In this document: piece by piece, positions 50,899 through 60,138 of the stretch
Numbering within the stretch: the stretch's first letter is position 1
Layout of the letters: each line of letters starts with the position of its first letter
Assembly (NCBI RefSeq): GCF_013386585.1
Contig: NZ_JACARO010000020.1
Location: 1 to 64,000 of the forward strand
Source: Pseudomonas sp. P7548
Lineage (GTDB): Bacteria; Pseudomonadota; Gammaproteobacteria; Pseudomonadales; Pseudomonadaceae
Direction of reading: 5' to 3'
Length of the DNA: 64,000 nt
Made by a program: the position numbers and the translations under genes
The notes under the pieces: generated by a model
What the model was told of the DNA's origin: nothing
The model's input: only the letters and a program-made list of their open reading frames with translations
Database searches by the model: none

Positions 50899-51963
50899 AT
50901 GAAAGCTTTGAAAAGAAGCGTGTTCGCAGGCATCTTAACGGTGTTGTCGATTTCGACTGTCAACGCTCAACCCCAACCACCGAAAGACCTTCCCCATGTC
51001 GCCGTGCTGGCGACTGGCGGCACCATTGCTGGCACGGCGGATCAGGAGACCCAGACCACGGGCTACAAGCCTGGTGTGCTTACTGCTGCGGCGCTGCTCA
51101 AATCTGTCCCGTCGTTGGACAAAATAGCCAAAGTGAGCGGCGAGCAGATTGTTAACATAGGTAGCGACAATGTCGACAATGAAGTCTTACTGAAGCTCGC
51201 CAAGCGGGTGAACGAGGTACTCGAAAGCCCAGATGTATCGGGTGTCGTGGTTACGCACGGCACTGATACGCTTGAAGAGACCGCTTATTTCCTGAATTTG
51301 GTCGTCAAAAGCGACAAGCCCGTTGTAGTCACCGGCTCGATGCGCCCGGCCAGTGCAATTGGCGCCGACGGCCCTAGCAACATTCTTCAGGCGGTGGCTG
51401 TTGCAGCTGCACCAGAGGCCCGCGGGCGAGGCGTGATGATCGTGATGAATGATCGTATTGGCTCCGCACGTTATACGACCAAGACGGATGCCAACTCTGT
51501 CGATACATTCAAACCCGTGGGTGGCGGTTATCTCGGAACCCTCGTCAATCAGCAACCTATTTTTGAAACGCGCGTAGTCAAAAAGCATACTGTCGAGACG
51601 CCATTCGATGTCTCCAAGCTGACCGCATTACCGAAGGTCGACATTATTTACGGTTACCAGAACGATAACGGCTACATGTTCGATGCTGCAGTTGCGAACC
51701 ACGCGAAGGGTATTATCATTGCCGGCGTAGGGGCCGGGAGCGAATCGCGCTTCATCTTGCCAGCTATCAAGAAGGCAATGGAACAAAATGTCCTGATTGT
51801 TCGCTCCACGCGCACTGGCGCAGGTTTCATTCCAGAAGATGAAGCCTATCCGGGCCTGCTCGGTGATAGCTTGAATCCTCAAAAAGCCAGAATCCTTCTG
51901 ATGCTCGCTCTGACCGTAAGTAGCGATCCAGCGAAGATTCAGGAGATGTTCCACACCTACTAG
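50899..51963 (+). CDS. ansB: Periplasmic L-asparaginase/glutaminase
   Basis: 354-residue type II asparaginase. Signal peptide MKALKRSVFAGILTVLSISTVNAQ directs it to the periplasm. The first catalytic Thr is in VLATGGTIAGTA. The second is in VVTHGTDTLEETAYFL. TGSMRPASAIGADGPSN is also conserved. Some Pseudomonas members also hydrolyse glutamine; the sequence alone does not settle this. SD GAGGGTG upstream. The aspartate produced would be fed to AspA, and both genes face the same way. Confidence 0.94.
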   Translation: MKALKRSVFAGILTVLSISTVNAQPQPPKDLPHVAVLATGGTIAGTADQETQTTGYKPGVLTAAALLKSVPSLDKIAKVSGEQIVNIGSDNVDNEVLLKLAKRVNEVLESPDVSGVVVTHGTDTLEETAYFLNLVVKSDKPVVVTGSMRPASAIGADGPSNILQAVAVAAAPEARGRGVMIVMNDRIGSARYTTKTDANSVDTFKPVGGGYLGTLVNQQPIFETRVVKKHTVETPFDVSKLTALPKVDIIYGYQNDNGYMFDAAVANHAKGIIIAGVGAGSESRFILPAIKKAMEQNVLIVRSTRTGAGFIPEDEAYPGLLGDSLNPQKARILLMLALTVSSDPAKIQEMFHTY

Positions 51964-51984
51964 GCCCCGGATTAAATCGTCCTT

Positions 51985-52746
51985 CTACTTCCCCCCAGTC
52001 ACATCAAGAAACGTTCCAGTAATAAATGAAGCCTCGGCACTCGCCAGCCACAAGACAGCTCGCGCCACTTCCTCAGGCTGGCCGCCGCGGCCCATGGGGA
52101 TCGAGTCTTTAACCCGGTCTACACGCCCAGGCTCGCCACCGCTGGCGTGCATGTCGGTGTAGATGTGGCCGGGGCGGATGCAGTTGACGCGGATACCGTC
52201 GCGCGCCACCTCTTTGGCGAAGCCGATGGTAAAGGTTTCAATAGCGCCTTTAGTCGCCGCGTAGTCCACATATTCGTTCGGGCTGCCCAGCCGGGCCGAT
52301 GCCGAAGAGATGTTGATCACCACGCCGCCAGGCCCGTTGTGTCGATAGGCCATGCGCTTGATTGCCTGCTGCGCACACAGGATTGGCCCGATAGCGTTGA
52401 CGGTAAACAGGCGCTGCATCCGCGTGAAGTCGAGGTCTTCCAGGCGCGATTGCGGCGCCAGCATGGCAGCGTTATTGACCAGTACATCGAGGCGCCCGAA
52501 TTCGCGGTCGATGGCGGCGAATAAATCAGCAATCTGTTGCGGGTCTGCATTGTCGGCGCGTATCGCCAGTGCTCGGCGTCCGAGCGCTTGCACATCAGTG
52601 ACCACCGAGCGTGCGGCGGATTCGTCGCGGACGTAACTGATCGCCACATCGTATCCGCGTGAGGCCGCAAGTCGTGCAGTGGCCGCACCTACACCGCGAC
52701 TGCCACCGGTGATCAGGATGATGGGGGGTTGAGTGAGTGTATTCAT
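51985..52746 (-). CDS. SDR-family oxidoreductase
   Basis: 253-residue classical short-chain dehydrogenase. The cofactor motif is TGGSRGVGAA near the N-terminus. The structural NNAA, catalytic Ser in NISSASARLG, and Tyr/Lys in YVDYAATKGA are all present. This looks like a glucose-1-dehydrogenase/3-ketoacyl reductase type. The stop is 21 bases from the asparaginase stop, convergent. It follows the EamA gene on the minus strand with a gap of 36 bases, so is likely co-transcribed. Confidence 0.92.
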   Translation of the reverse strand: MNTLTQPPIILITGGSRGVGAATARLAASRGYDVAISYVRDESAARSVVTDVQALGRRALAIRADNADPQQIADLFAAIDREFGRLDVLVNNAAMLAPQSRLEDLDFTRMQRLFTVNAIGPILCAQQAIKRMAYRHNGPGGVVINISSASARLGSPNEYVDYAATKGAIETFTIGFAKEVARDGIRVNCIRPGHIYTDMHASGGEPGRVDRVKDSIPMGRGGQPEEVARAVLWLASAEASFITGTFLDVTGGK

Positions 52747-52782
52747 GACGCGAACCTCTAGGTATGACAGAAACAGGTGGCC

Positions 52783-53610
52783 TCAACCGATCAGGAAGGT
52801 GCCCGTCGCAATCACCGCACACGCTAGAAACTTGCGCGGGGTGAGGGCCTCGCCGAGAAAAAAATAGCCGATCAATGCTGCAAACAAGACGCTGGTTTCG
52901 CGCAACGCAGACACCGCGCCCATGGGCGCATAGGACATGGCGTAAATAATGATTGCGTATGCCAGCAACGAGACCAGCCCGCCCAAGAACGCTGTCGAGA
53001 AACCCGGTCGCAGGCTGAACAAGTCCCGCGCGCCACGCAGGCCTATATAAACCAATGGCATCAGCACGCCCCACAGGGCGCACATCCAGACCGTGTAGGC
53101 CAGCGGGGCGCCGGACAGTCGCGCGCCGATGCCGTCAGTGACGCTGTAGGCTGCAATGAAAACGCCGGTCCCCAGCGCGTAGGGCAGGCTGGGAGCCGCA
53201 AAGCGGCGCTTATGAAGCGCCAGGGAAATGATCCCGCCCGACACCAGCGCAATGCCCAGCAGCGCGCTCGCCGTCACGGTCTCCCCGGCGAACACCGACG
53301 CGGCGAGGGTAATCAGGATGGGCGAGGAGCCACGGGAGATCGGGTAGGTTTGCCCGAGATCACCCACTTTATAGCTGCGCACCAGGAACAGGTTGTAGCC
53401 AACATGCAGGACGGCGGACAGCACGGCGTAGAACCCACTAGCCGGGGCGGGTGCCGCCAAAAATACTGCGATGACAGCGCTGGCGATGGCAACCGCCACG
53501 CACATGATGGTCATCGACCACAGCCGGTCGGCGCCGCCGCGCAACAGCGCGTTCCAGCTAGCGTGCAGCAGTGCGGCAAAGAGGATGAGTAATACGATGT
53601 GATAAGGCAT
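52783..53610 (-). CDS. EamA-type drug/metabolite exporter
   Basis: 275 residues with about 10 spans in two repeated EamA halves (MPYHIVLLILFAALLHASWNALLRGG; later half LGGLVSLLAYAIIIYAMSYAPMGAVSALRETSVLFAALIGYFFLGEAL). The 'VSALRETSVLFAALIGYFFLGE' ending is characteristic of the DMT superfamily. ATG 53610 has TAGGA 8 bases upstream; a start 27 bases earlier is weaker. Probably exports an amino acid or metabolite. Confidence 0.9.
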   Translation of the reverse strand: MPYHIVLLILFAALLHASWNALLRGGADRLWSMTIMCVAVAIASAVIAVFLAAPAPASGFYAVLSAVLHVGYNLFLVRSYKVGDLGQTYPISRGSSPILITLAASVFAGETVTASALLGIALVSGGIISLALHKRRFAAPSLPYALGTGVFIAAYSVTDGIGARLSGAPLAYTVWMCALWGVLMPLVYIGLRGARDLFSLRPGFSTAFLGGLVSLLAYAIIIYAMSYAPMGAVSALRETSVLFAALIGYFFLGEALTPRKFLACAVIATGTFLIG

Positions 53611-53684
53611 GCGCCATCCTAGGCAACCGGTGCACACGACTAAAGCGAAGTCCTTTCATTGCACTATGAGTAAATCCTCATGCT

Positions 53685-54614
53685 TTACAGGTAGCGCAGC
53701 TGAGCTTGGCTGGACTCAGCCAGGAGCCATTCGCGAAAGCTGACGACGTGGGGTTGGGCTTCAATGCCTTTCGGGCAGACAAAGTAGTAGGCGACCGGGG
53801 AGGCAAACGGTTCGTTGAACAGCCGCACCAGGCGGCCATCACTGATCTGCGCTTCGACGTGGCCGCTGCGGGCCAGTGCAACACCCTGGCCCAACAGCGC
53901 CGCTTCGATCGTCATATTGGTGTCTGCAAACCGAACGCTTTCATTGAGTGCAGAAATACCCACGCCCACGTGTTGAAACCATGCTTCCCATTTCGGCACA
54001 AGGTCGGCGCCGTCGCGCGTCAGCAGTGGGTAGCGCAATAGTTCGGCGGGGTCGTGCGGGGTGCCAAACCGGTCGAGCAGCGCAGGGCTGGCCACGGGGA
54101 AGATCTGTTCCCTGAGCAGGAACTCTGAATGCAAGCCAGGGTAATTGCCGTTGCCCAGGCGGATCGCGACGTCCGATTCGTCGCTTGAAAAGTGGATGGC
54201 TTTATCACTGGTTTCCAGCGTGATCAGAATGTCCGGATGCTGCTGCGACAGGCTCGGCAATCGGGGTAGCAGCCACTTGAGTGCGAACGAGTAGGTGGTA
54301 CTCACCTTGAGGCGCACCCTGCCTTTTTGTTCCCGAAGGTCCGACAGTGTGGCCTCGAGTTTCATGAAAAACTCGCGCACGATGGGCGCAAGTGCAGCGC
54401 CTTCGGGCGTCAGCCGCAAAGATTTTCCACGCTGGAACAGCTGCAGGCCCCAGATGTATTCCAGGTGCTTCAACTGATGGCTGACGGCGCTTTGGGTGAC
54501 GTGCAATTCTTCAGAGGCCGACGTAAACGTTGCATGCCGTGTGGCCACTTCGAAAGCACGCAACGCGGCAGTGGGGGGTAGGTCTCTCATTGGCGGTAAC
54601 TCGGCGAGCTGCAT
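53685..54614 (-). CDS. GcvA-like LysR regulator
   Basis: 309 residues. DNA-binding domain includes LPPTAALRAFEVATRHATFTSASEELHVTQSAVSHQLKHLE, the GcvA-type opening 'LPpl.aLraFeaAaRh.sft.AA.eL.vt.sAvS.qi..LE'. Start is uncertain: ATG 54590 (MRDLPPT) matches the family N-terminus better, but neither has a strong leader. It lies on the same strand as, and 74 bases from, the EamA and SDR genes, but could control either those or the efflux operon. Confidence 0.9.
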   Translation of the reverse strand: MQLAELPPMRDLPPTAALRAFEVATRHATFTSASEELHVTQSAVSHQLKHLEYIWGLQLFQRGKSLRLTPEGAALAPIVREFFMKLEATLSDLREQKGRVRLKVSTTYSFALKWLLPRLPSLSQQHPDILITLETSDKAIHFSSDESDVAIRLGNGNYPGLHSEFLLREQIFPVASPALLDRFGTPHDPAELLRYPLLTRDGADLVPKWEAWFQHVGVGISALNESVRFADTNMTIEAALLGQGVALARSGHVEAQISDGRLVRLFNEPFASPVAYYFVCPKGIEAQPHVVSFREWLLAESSQAQLRYL

Positions 54615-54658
54615 GAGTGAAGGCTCATGTTAGTTCAATTGCGCACCGCCGCCGATAG

Positions 54659-56080
54659 TCATAACACCCACCCCAACCCCAACGCCTTATGCAGCGACGC
54701 GAAATCCTTCAACAACTCCGCATCCCCTGAGATCCGGCTCTCCTGGGCCTGATACCGCGTGCGCTCCGCATCCAGCCAATCCAACGTGCTCGCCGTGCCC
54801 GCGCGGTAGCGTTGCCGCGTCAGGTCCGCCGCACGTACCGCTGAGGATTCCACATTGCGCAACAGCACCACGTTCTGCCGCTGATTCCCGTACCGCGCCA
54901 ACGCCACGTCCGCATCGCGCAGTGCACCGAGCACCACGCTCTTATAGTTCGCGAGTGCCTCGTCACGCCCGGCTTCGGCGCCTTTGACGCTGGCGGCGAC
55001 GCGGCCGAAGTCGAGGGCGTTCCAGGTGAGGCGCGGCAGGATCAGCCAGGTGCCGTTGTCTTTGCGGGCGAGGTGGCCCGGGTCGCCGGCGGAGAAGGAC
55101 AGGTCGCCCATCAGGCTGAGCTTGGGAAACCAGTCGGCGGTTTTTTCGCCGATCTGTGCGTTGCTGGAGGCCAGCTTGCGCTCGGCCACGCGGATGTCGG
55201 GGCGAGCTTTGAGGAGGGCGGCGGGGTCGGCCACGGGCACTTGGTTGGGGATGGCGGGCAGGGCGCGGGCGGTGGCGAGGCGGCTGTCCAGTTCACCGGG
55301 TTCCAGGCCGCAGAGCAGGCCCAACTGGTCGAGGGATTCGACGATGGAGGCTTGCAGGGGTAGGCGCTGGGCCCGGGTGTTTTCGGCTTGGGTGAGCACT
55401 TGTTCCAGTTGCAGTTGCGAGGCCACACCGCGCTCGCGCCGTTGCTGGGTGAGGTCCAGGGCCTGGTTTTCGATGTCGACGCTGGCGTCCACCAGGGCCA
55501 GTCGCGCTTGCTGGTCGCGCAGGTCGGTATAGGCCTGCACGACGTCGGCGGCGAGTTGCACCTGGGCGTCTGCGAGTTGGGCCTGCGAGGCGTCGGCTTC
55601 GGCACCGGCGGCTTCGACGGCGCGACGGGTACCACCGAAGAGGTCCGCTTCCCAACTGGCATCGAAACCGGCGAGGTACAGGCTCAACGGGCCGCGTCCG
55701 CCACCGCTGTTGCCGCCCAGGGCGGAGGTGTCGGGGGAGCGCAGCTTGAGCAGCGCCGCGTCGCCGGTGACCTTGGGCATCGCGTTGGCGCGGGCGCCGC
55801 TGAGGCTCGCGCGGGACTGGCGCAAACGTGCTTGCGCGGTGGCGATGTCAGGGCTGTTATGCAACGCCTGCTCCACCAGCTCATCGAGTTGCGTATCACC
55901 CAGGGTTCGCCACCACTGGGCGACTGCCGGCGCATTCGGCGCGGCGTTATCGGCATGGGGCAAGCGTCCGGCCGCCAGGGTTTTTGGCGCGACGGCAGGC
56001 GCGCCCTGGTAATCCGGGCCTACGGTACAGGCCGACAACAAACCAACGGTCAGCAGCAGGGGAAAGGAACGAGCAATCAT
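54659..56080 (-). CDS. Outer-membrane efflux lipoprotein, NodT family
   Basis: 473 residues. Lipobox LLSAC follows MIARSFPLLLTVG, so an outer-membrane lipoprotein channel of the TolC type. The paired helical repeats (ALHNSPDIATAQARLRQSRA; QYRAGTASTLDWLDAERTRYQAQ) are typical of RND/EmrAB-type outer-membrane factors. ATG 56080 is 2 bases after the stop of the MFS gene, so the channel is the last gene of the emrA-emrB-like operon. The reading that begins 45 bases earlier lies inside the MFS gene and is rejected. Confidence 0.93.
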   Translation of the reverse strand: MIARSFPLLLTVGLLSACTVGPDYQGAPAVAPKTLAAGRLPHADNAAPNAPAVAQWWRTLGDTQLDELVEQALHNSPDIATAQARLRQSRASLSGARANAMPKVTGDAALLKLRSPDTSALGGNSGGGRGPLSLYLAGFDASWEADLFGGTRRAVEAAGAEADASQAQLADAQVQLAADVVQAYTDLRDQQARLALVDASVDIENQALDLTQQRRERGVASQLQLEQVLTQAENTRAQRLPLQASIVESLDQLGLLCGLEPGELDSRLATARALPAIPNQVPVADPAALLKARPDIRVAERKLASSNAQIGEKTADWFPKLSLMGDLSFSAGDPGHLARKDNGTWLILPRLTWNALDFGRVAASVKGAEAGRDEALANYKSVVLGALRDADVALARYGNQRQNVVLLRNVESSAVRAADLTRQRYRAGTASTLDWLDAERTRYQAQESRISGDAELLKDFASLHKALGLGWVL

Positions 56081-56082
56081 GG

Positions 56083-57645
56083 TTATACCGTGCGCTTTTT
56101 CAGAATGAAGATCAGGGGCAGGCACGCCAGCATTGCGAGTCCCAGTAGGTAGAACGAGTCGTTGTAGGCCATCACCGAGGCCTGTCGCGCAATGTCATTG
56201 GCCAGTTGGGCGAATGCCTGCAACTGCGAGGCGGCGGCATCGCCACTCTGGGCCAGGTAGCTGGCGGTGTTGCTCGCCATGTGGTCCTGGGCCAGTTGGC
56301 TGTTGGCCAGGATGCCTTCGCGCAGGCGGTCGTCGTGGAAGTGGCTGCGACGGTCCATCAGCACGCCGAGCAACGCCAGGCCGATGGTGCCGCCGAGGTT
56401 GCGTGACATGTTGTAGAGCCCGGCCGCGTCGCCGGCGTCCTTGGTCTCGACCGAGCGCATCGACAGTTGGCTGAGGGGCATCATCACCAGGATCTGCCCG
56501 AAGCCGCGCAACAATTGCGACCAGACAAAATCATGGCCGACGCTGTCACCAGTGAGCTGGGTGTCGACGAAGCAACTGGCCCAGTACAACAGCAGGCCAG
56601 TGCCGACCATCCAGCGCAGGTCATAACGGCCGAGCATTCGCGGCAAAATCGGCATCAGCAGGAACGCCGGAATGCCCGACAGCAACATGATCGAACCCGA
56701 TTGCTGGGCGTTGTAGCCCGACAGAATCCCGAGGAACTGCGGCACCAGATAGGCCGTGCCATACAGCCCGGCGCCGACGGTGGTGCCGATCAGCAGCACG
56801 CTGCCAAAGCTTCTGTTGAGCAGCAGTTGCAGGCGCAGGATCGGCGTACTCGAACGGAATTGCCCAACGGCGATCAGGAACAGCCCGGTGACGGTGGTGA
56901 GGGTCAGCCAGGTGATCAGTGTTGAGTCGAACCAGTGTTCACGCTGGCCTTCTTCCAGCACCACAGTCAGCGAACTCAAACCCATGGCCAGGCCGAGAAT
57001 GCCCAGCCAGTCGGCGCTGATAAAGCGTTGCAGGTTCATGCGCTCGGTCGGCAGGCCGGTGATCAGCAGGGTGATCAGGGCAATGCTGATGGGCAGGTTG
57101 AGAAAGAAACACCAGCGCCAGTTGATGTTTTCCGTCAGCCAGCCGCCGATCACCGGGCCCAGCAACGGGCCGAGGATGACGGTCATGCCGAACATCGTGG
57201 TGCCAATCGCCAGTTGGTGCGGCGGCAGGCGCGTGCGCACGATGGTTTGTGCGGTGGGGATCATCGCGCCCCCGGCAAAGCCCTGGCCGATCCGCCCGGC
57301 AATCATCGCGCCGAGGCTGGAAGACAAGCCGCAGAACATCGAGAACGCGGTGAACATCAGCGCCGTGCCGATCAAGAAGCGGCGCAGGCCGAACACGCGG
57401 GTGAGCCAGGCGGCGAGGGGGATCATCACGATTTCCGACATCAGGTAGCCGGTGGCGATCCAGGTGCCTTCGGTGCCCGTGGCGCCGATTTGCCCCTGGA
57501 TCTGCGGCAGTGCCGAGTTGGTGATCGACACGTCCAGGGTCGCCAGCAACGCGCCGAGCGCGCCGGCGGCGACGGCGATCCAGTCGGTCAGCGAGGCGTT
57601 GCGCGGTTTCTCGGCGGCCACCGTGGCCATCACGGCTTCAGCCAT
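56083..57645 (-). CDS. DHA2-family MFS pump, EmrB type
   Basis: 520 residues with 14 spans. Motifs: LDVSITNSALPQIQGQIGAT (the 'D.tivN.ALP.I' of DHA2), GRIGQGFAGGAMIPTAQTI and GPLLGPVIGGWLTENINWRWCFFLNLPI. It forms a tripartite pump with the HlyD and NodT proteins. Its start overlaps the HlyD stop by 8 bases. Probably exports an antibiotic, phenolic or siderophore-like compound. The C-terminal helix carries no extra domain. Confidence 0.94.
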   Translation of the reverse strand: MAEAVMATVAAEKPRNASLTDWIAVAAGALGALLATLDVSITNSALPQIQGQIGATGTEGTWIATGYLMSEIVMIPLAAWLTRVFGLRRFLIGTALMFTAFSMFCGLSSSLGAMIAGRIGQGFAGGAMIPTAQTIVRTRLPPHQLAIGTTMFGMTVILGPLLGPVIGGWLTENINWRWCFFLNLPISIALITLLITGLPTERMNLQRFISADWLGILGLAMGLSSLTVVLEEGQREHWFDSTLITWLTLTTVTGLFLIAVGQFRSSTPILRLQLLLNRSFGSVLLIGTTVGAGLYGTAYLVPQFLGILSGYNAQQSGSIMLLSGIPAFLLMPILPRMLGRYDLRWMVGTGLLLYWASCFVDTQLTGDSVGHDFVWSQLLRGFGQILVMMPLSQLSMRSVETKDAGDAAGLYNMSRNLGGTIGLALLGVLMDRRSHFHDDRLREGILANSQLAQDHMASNTASYLAQSGDAAASQLQAFAQLANDIARQASVMAYNDSFYLLGLAMLACLPLIFILKKRTV

Positions 57646-58747
57646 GATGGGTGTCCGCGCCTTGGGTGCGGGTGTCGACTTCCACCGTGGCCGACAAGCC
57701 CGGCATCAGGGCGACGCGCACGTCATCCGGTACATCCAGGGCGATGCGCACCGGTACGCGCTGGACGATCTTGGTGAAGTTGCCGGTGGCGTTGGACGGT
57801 GGCAACAACGCGAACTGCGCGCCGGTGCCCGGTGAAAGGCTGTCGATGTGGCCCTGCAAATCGCGGCCCGGCAGCGCATCCACGTGCACGGTGACGCTTT
57901 GCCCGGGGCGCATGTCGCCGATCTGGGTTTCCTTGTAGTTGGCGGTCAGGTAGATCGCGCTGATCGGCACCACAGTCAACAAGCGAGTACCAGGTTGCAC
58001 GTACTGGCCCACACGCACGCCGCGATCAGCCACGCGGCCGTCCAGCGGGCTGCGAATGACGGCGTCATCCACGTCCAGTTGGCTCTGGGCTTCGCTGGCC
58101 TTGGCCACGCCAAGTTGCGCCTGGGCCTGCTTGAGTTGGGCCTCCAGCGTGCCATAGCGGGTTTGGCTGGAGCGCAACGCCGCTTGTTTGGCCGCGACGG
58201 TGCTGCGCGCCTGGGCCAATTGGTTGTTGAGCTGCGCCAAGCGCTCTTCCGGTTCGGCGCCGGAGCGGGCAAGCGGGGCGTAGCGGGCGACTTCGGTCTG
58301 GGCATGCCGTGCATCGGCCTCGGCGCCTTGCAGCTGGGCGCGGGCTTCGGCGATGGTCGAGTCCTGCTGCACCAGGTCGGCCTGGGCCTTGGCGTAGTCG
58401 GCGTTGCGTGCGGCGATGGTGGCCGTGGCTTCGTCGCTCACTGCCTGGTATTTGCGTGCATCCAGGCGCACCAGCACGTCGCCGCGCTTCACGTTCTGGT
58501 TATCGGCCACCAGCACGTCGGCGACGTAGCCATTGATCTTCGGCGCGATGCTGATGCTGTCTGCCTGCAGGTAGGCGTCGTCGGTGGTTTCGATAAACCG
58601 GCCGGTGAGCCACCACCAGGCGCCCCAACCCAGGCCGATCAGCAGGGCCACGGTGGCCAGTGTCAGGAGGATGCGCCGGGCCTTGCCGCGTTGGCCGTTG
58701 ACGGTGTCTTCAGGAATGACCTGAGGGGAGGGCGGTGCAGCGGACAT
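57638..58747 (-). CDS. HlyD/EmrA-type membrane-fusion protein
   Basis: 369 residues with one N-terminal span (RILLTLATVALLIGLGWGAWWW), then a biotinyl-lipoyl-like domain (ETTDDAYLQADSISIAPKINGYVADVLV), a long alpha-hairpin coiled coil and a C-terminal beta-barrel (PLDGRVADRGVRVGQYVQPGTRLLTVVP). Typical of EmrA proteins, bridging the inner pump to the outer-membrane channel. GGAG nine bases upstream of ATG 58747. Heads the operon, divergent from the TetR gene. Confidence 0.94.
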   Translation of the reverse strand: MSAAPPSPQVIPEDTVNGQRGKARRILLTLATVALLIGLGWGAWWWLTGRFIETTDDAYLQADSISIAPKINGYVADVLVADNQNVKRGDVLVRLDARKYQAVSDEATATIAARNADYAKAQADLVQQDSTIAEARAQLQGAEADARHAQTEVARYAPLARSGAEPEERLAQLNNQLAQARSTVAAKQAALRSSQTRYGTLEAQLKQAQAQLGVAKASEAQSQLDVDDAVIRSPLDGRVADRGVRVGQYVQPGTRLLTVVPISAIYLTANYKETQIGDMRPGQSVTVHVDALPGRDLQGHIDSLSPGTGAQFALLPPSNATGNFTKIVQRVPVRIALDVPDDVRVALMPGLSATVEVDTRTQGADTHHG

Positions 58748-58774
58748 CGAGGTCGCTCCAAATTTATAACAGGT

Positions 58775-58799
58775 GGAATAAATTCCTTTTTTCGCGAAA
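58775..58799. promoter_or_regulatory. Candidate operators between the pump and TetR gene
   Basis: Two dyads lie in the 99-base interval: GGAATAAATTCC (58775-58786), with arms GGAAT/ATTCC, and TTTCGCGAAA (58790-58799), a perfect palindrome. Either could be bound by the divergent TetR regulator. Position makes repression of both promoters likely. Confidence 0.55.
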
Positions 58800-58846
58800 T
58801 TTTGTCAACTGGTATATTTTGATCCGATCTTGACAGGGAGCTGCAC

Positions 58847-59557
58847 ATGGCACGACATAAACCTGCCGCCGAAGGTGGTTACCAGCGCGGTGAAGAAACC
58901 CGCGCGCGGATTGTCGAGGCGGCGGTCGCGGTATTTGGCGAGCGTGGCTACGAAGGCGCGTCCACCCGCGACATCGCCAGCGCGGCCGGGGTCAACGCGC
59001 CTGCGATCCAGTACTACTTCGATGGCAAGGAAGGCGTGTACCTGGAGTGTGTCGAACACTTGATCGCGCTGTTGTGGCGCAAGATGGCGCCCTCCGTGGA
59101 AGCTGCCGAGCACGCGTTGGCCGATGACGGAACCGACGATGCGGTCCTCATCGATGCGTCACTGGGCATCCTGGGCACGGTGGTGTCGACGATCCAGGAC
59201 AGCCCCCAGACCAGCGCATGGCGCGCTTTCCTTGATCGCCACCAGGCCGGCCTGTGCCCGGAAAGCGCAACGATGGCGTTTGAAGAACGCTTCAAGGCGC
59301 GCATCGGCCGGGTGATCCGCCAACTTATCGCGCGCCTGGCCGGTTTTGCGGTCGAGGACGATCGTACGGTGATTCATTCCATGGCGCTGTTTACCCAGGG
59401 CCTGGCGTTTCGAGTGCAGAAGCCCAAGTTGCTCGCGGCCCTGAAGTGGACCGAAATCAGTCAGGCAGAAATGGTGCAGGTGCGTGACGTGGTGCTGATG
59501 CAGGCACGCTTTACGCTGGAAGGGTTGGTGAGGCAGCGAGGCCTCAACGATGCTTGA
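58847..59557 (+). CDS. TetR regulator, CerR/DUF1956 type
   Basis: 236 residues. The TetR DNA-binding domain is at residues ~17-63 (ETRARIVEAAVAVFGERGYEGASTRDIASAAGVNAPAIQYYFDGKEGVYLECVEHLI). The longer C-terminal domain, with its WRAFLDRHQAG pattern, resembles the DUF1956 (CecR/CerR) group, which regulates drug efflux. It is divergent from the HlyD-MFS-NodT operon, 99 bases away, and presumably represses it. Confidence 0.92.
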   Translation: MARHKPAAEGGYQRGEETRARIVEAAVAVFGERGYEGASTRDIASAAGVNAPAIQYYFDGKEGVYLECVEHLIALLWRKMAPSVEAAEHALADDGTDDAVLIDASLGILGTVVSTIQDSPQTSAWRAFLDRHQAGLCPESATMAFEERFKARIGRVIRQLIARLAGFAVEDDRTVIHSMALFTQGLAFRVQKPKLLAALKWTEISQAEMVQVRDVVLMQARFTLEGLVRQRGLNDA

Positions 59558-59589
59558 TGCACACCCTGTTTGTCTGGAGGGCCAGCCGA

Positions 59590-60114
59590 TCACCGCGCCG
59601 AATACGGCACACCCAGCGCCCACCGCGATTGCCAGTGCTCCACATACTGGCGCGCCACTTCCGGCTGATTACGGATGACCACCACGTTCTCCGAGTTCAG
59701 CGTTTCGGCCGAGGCGGCGTAGTTGAACGAGCCGGTCTGCACTGTGGTGCCGTCGACGATGAGGGTTTTATCGTGCTGCAGGTGGAAATGATCGCTGGTG
59801 CGCAGTTCCACGCCGTTGCGGCTCACAAAATCCATGGCTTTCTTGCTGGCCTTGCCCAGGTTGCGTTTTTTGTCGATGACCACACGCACGTTCACGCCGC
59901 GCTGTTTGGCCTCCACCAGTGCCTGGGCGATGTCTGTGGCCTGAAAGGAGTAGGCGAGCATTTGTATGCTGTGTTGGGCGCTGCCGAGGGTGTCGAGCAC
60001 CAATTGGCGGGCGGTGCCCTCCGGTGAAAAGCCGACCTGGATGTCGGGAGCGGCGAAGGACACGGTCGGGACGCCCAGTAAAGCAATCAGTGCGATGCAG
60101 CGAATATTCCACAT
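59590..60114 (-). CDS. Secreted PLD-superfamily nuclease
   Basis: 174 residues with signal peptide MWNIRCIALIALLGVPTVSFA. The single HKD motif has His114, Lys116 and Asp121 (HDKTLIVD), followed by GSFNYAASAETLNSENVVV, as in the small Nuc endonuclease of plasmid pKM101. Dimers of this type hydrolyse DNA without metal. It would act in the periplasm or outside the cell. GGGAGC precedes ATG 60114. It is followed by no partner gene; it lies convergently with the TetR gene. Confidence 0.92.
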   Translation of the reverse strand: MWNIRCIALIALLGVPTVSFAAPDIQVGFSPEGTARQLVLDTLGSAQHSIQMLAYSFQATDIAQALVEAKQRGVNVRVVIDKKRNLGKASKKAMDFVSRNGVELRTSDHFHLQHDKTLIVDGTTVQTGSFNYAASAETLNSENVVVIRNQPEVARQYVEHWQSRWALGVPYSAR

Positions 60115-60138
60115 GGTTCAGCTCCCAGAAGAATTGGG

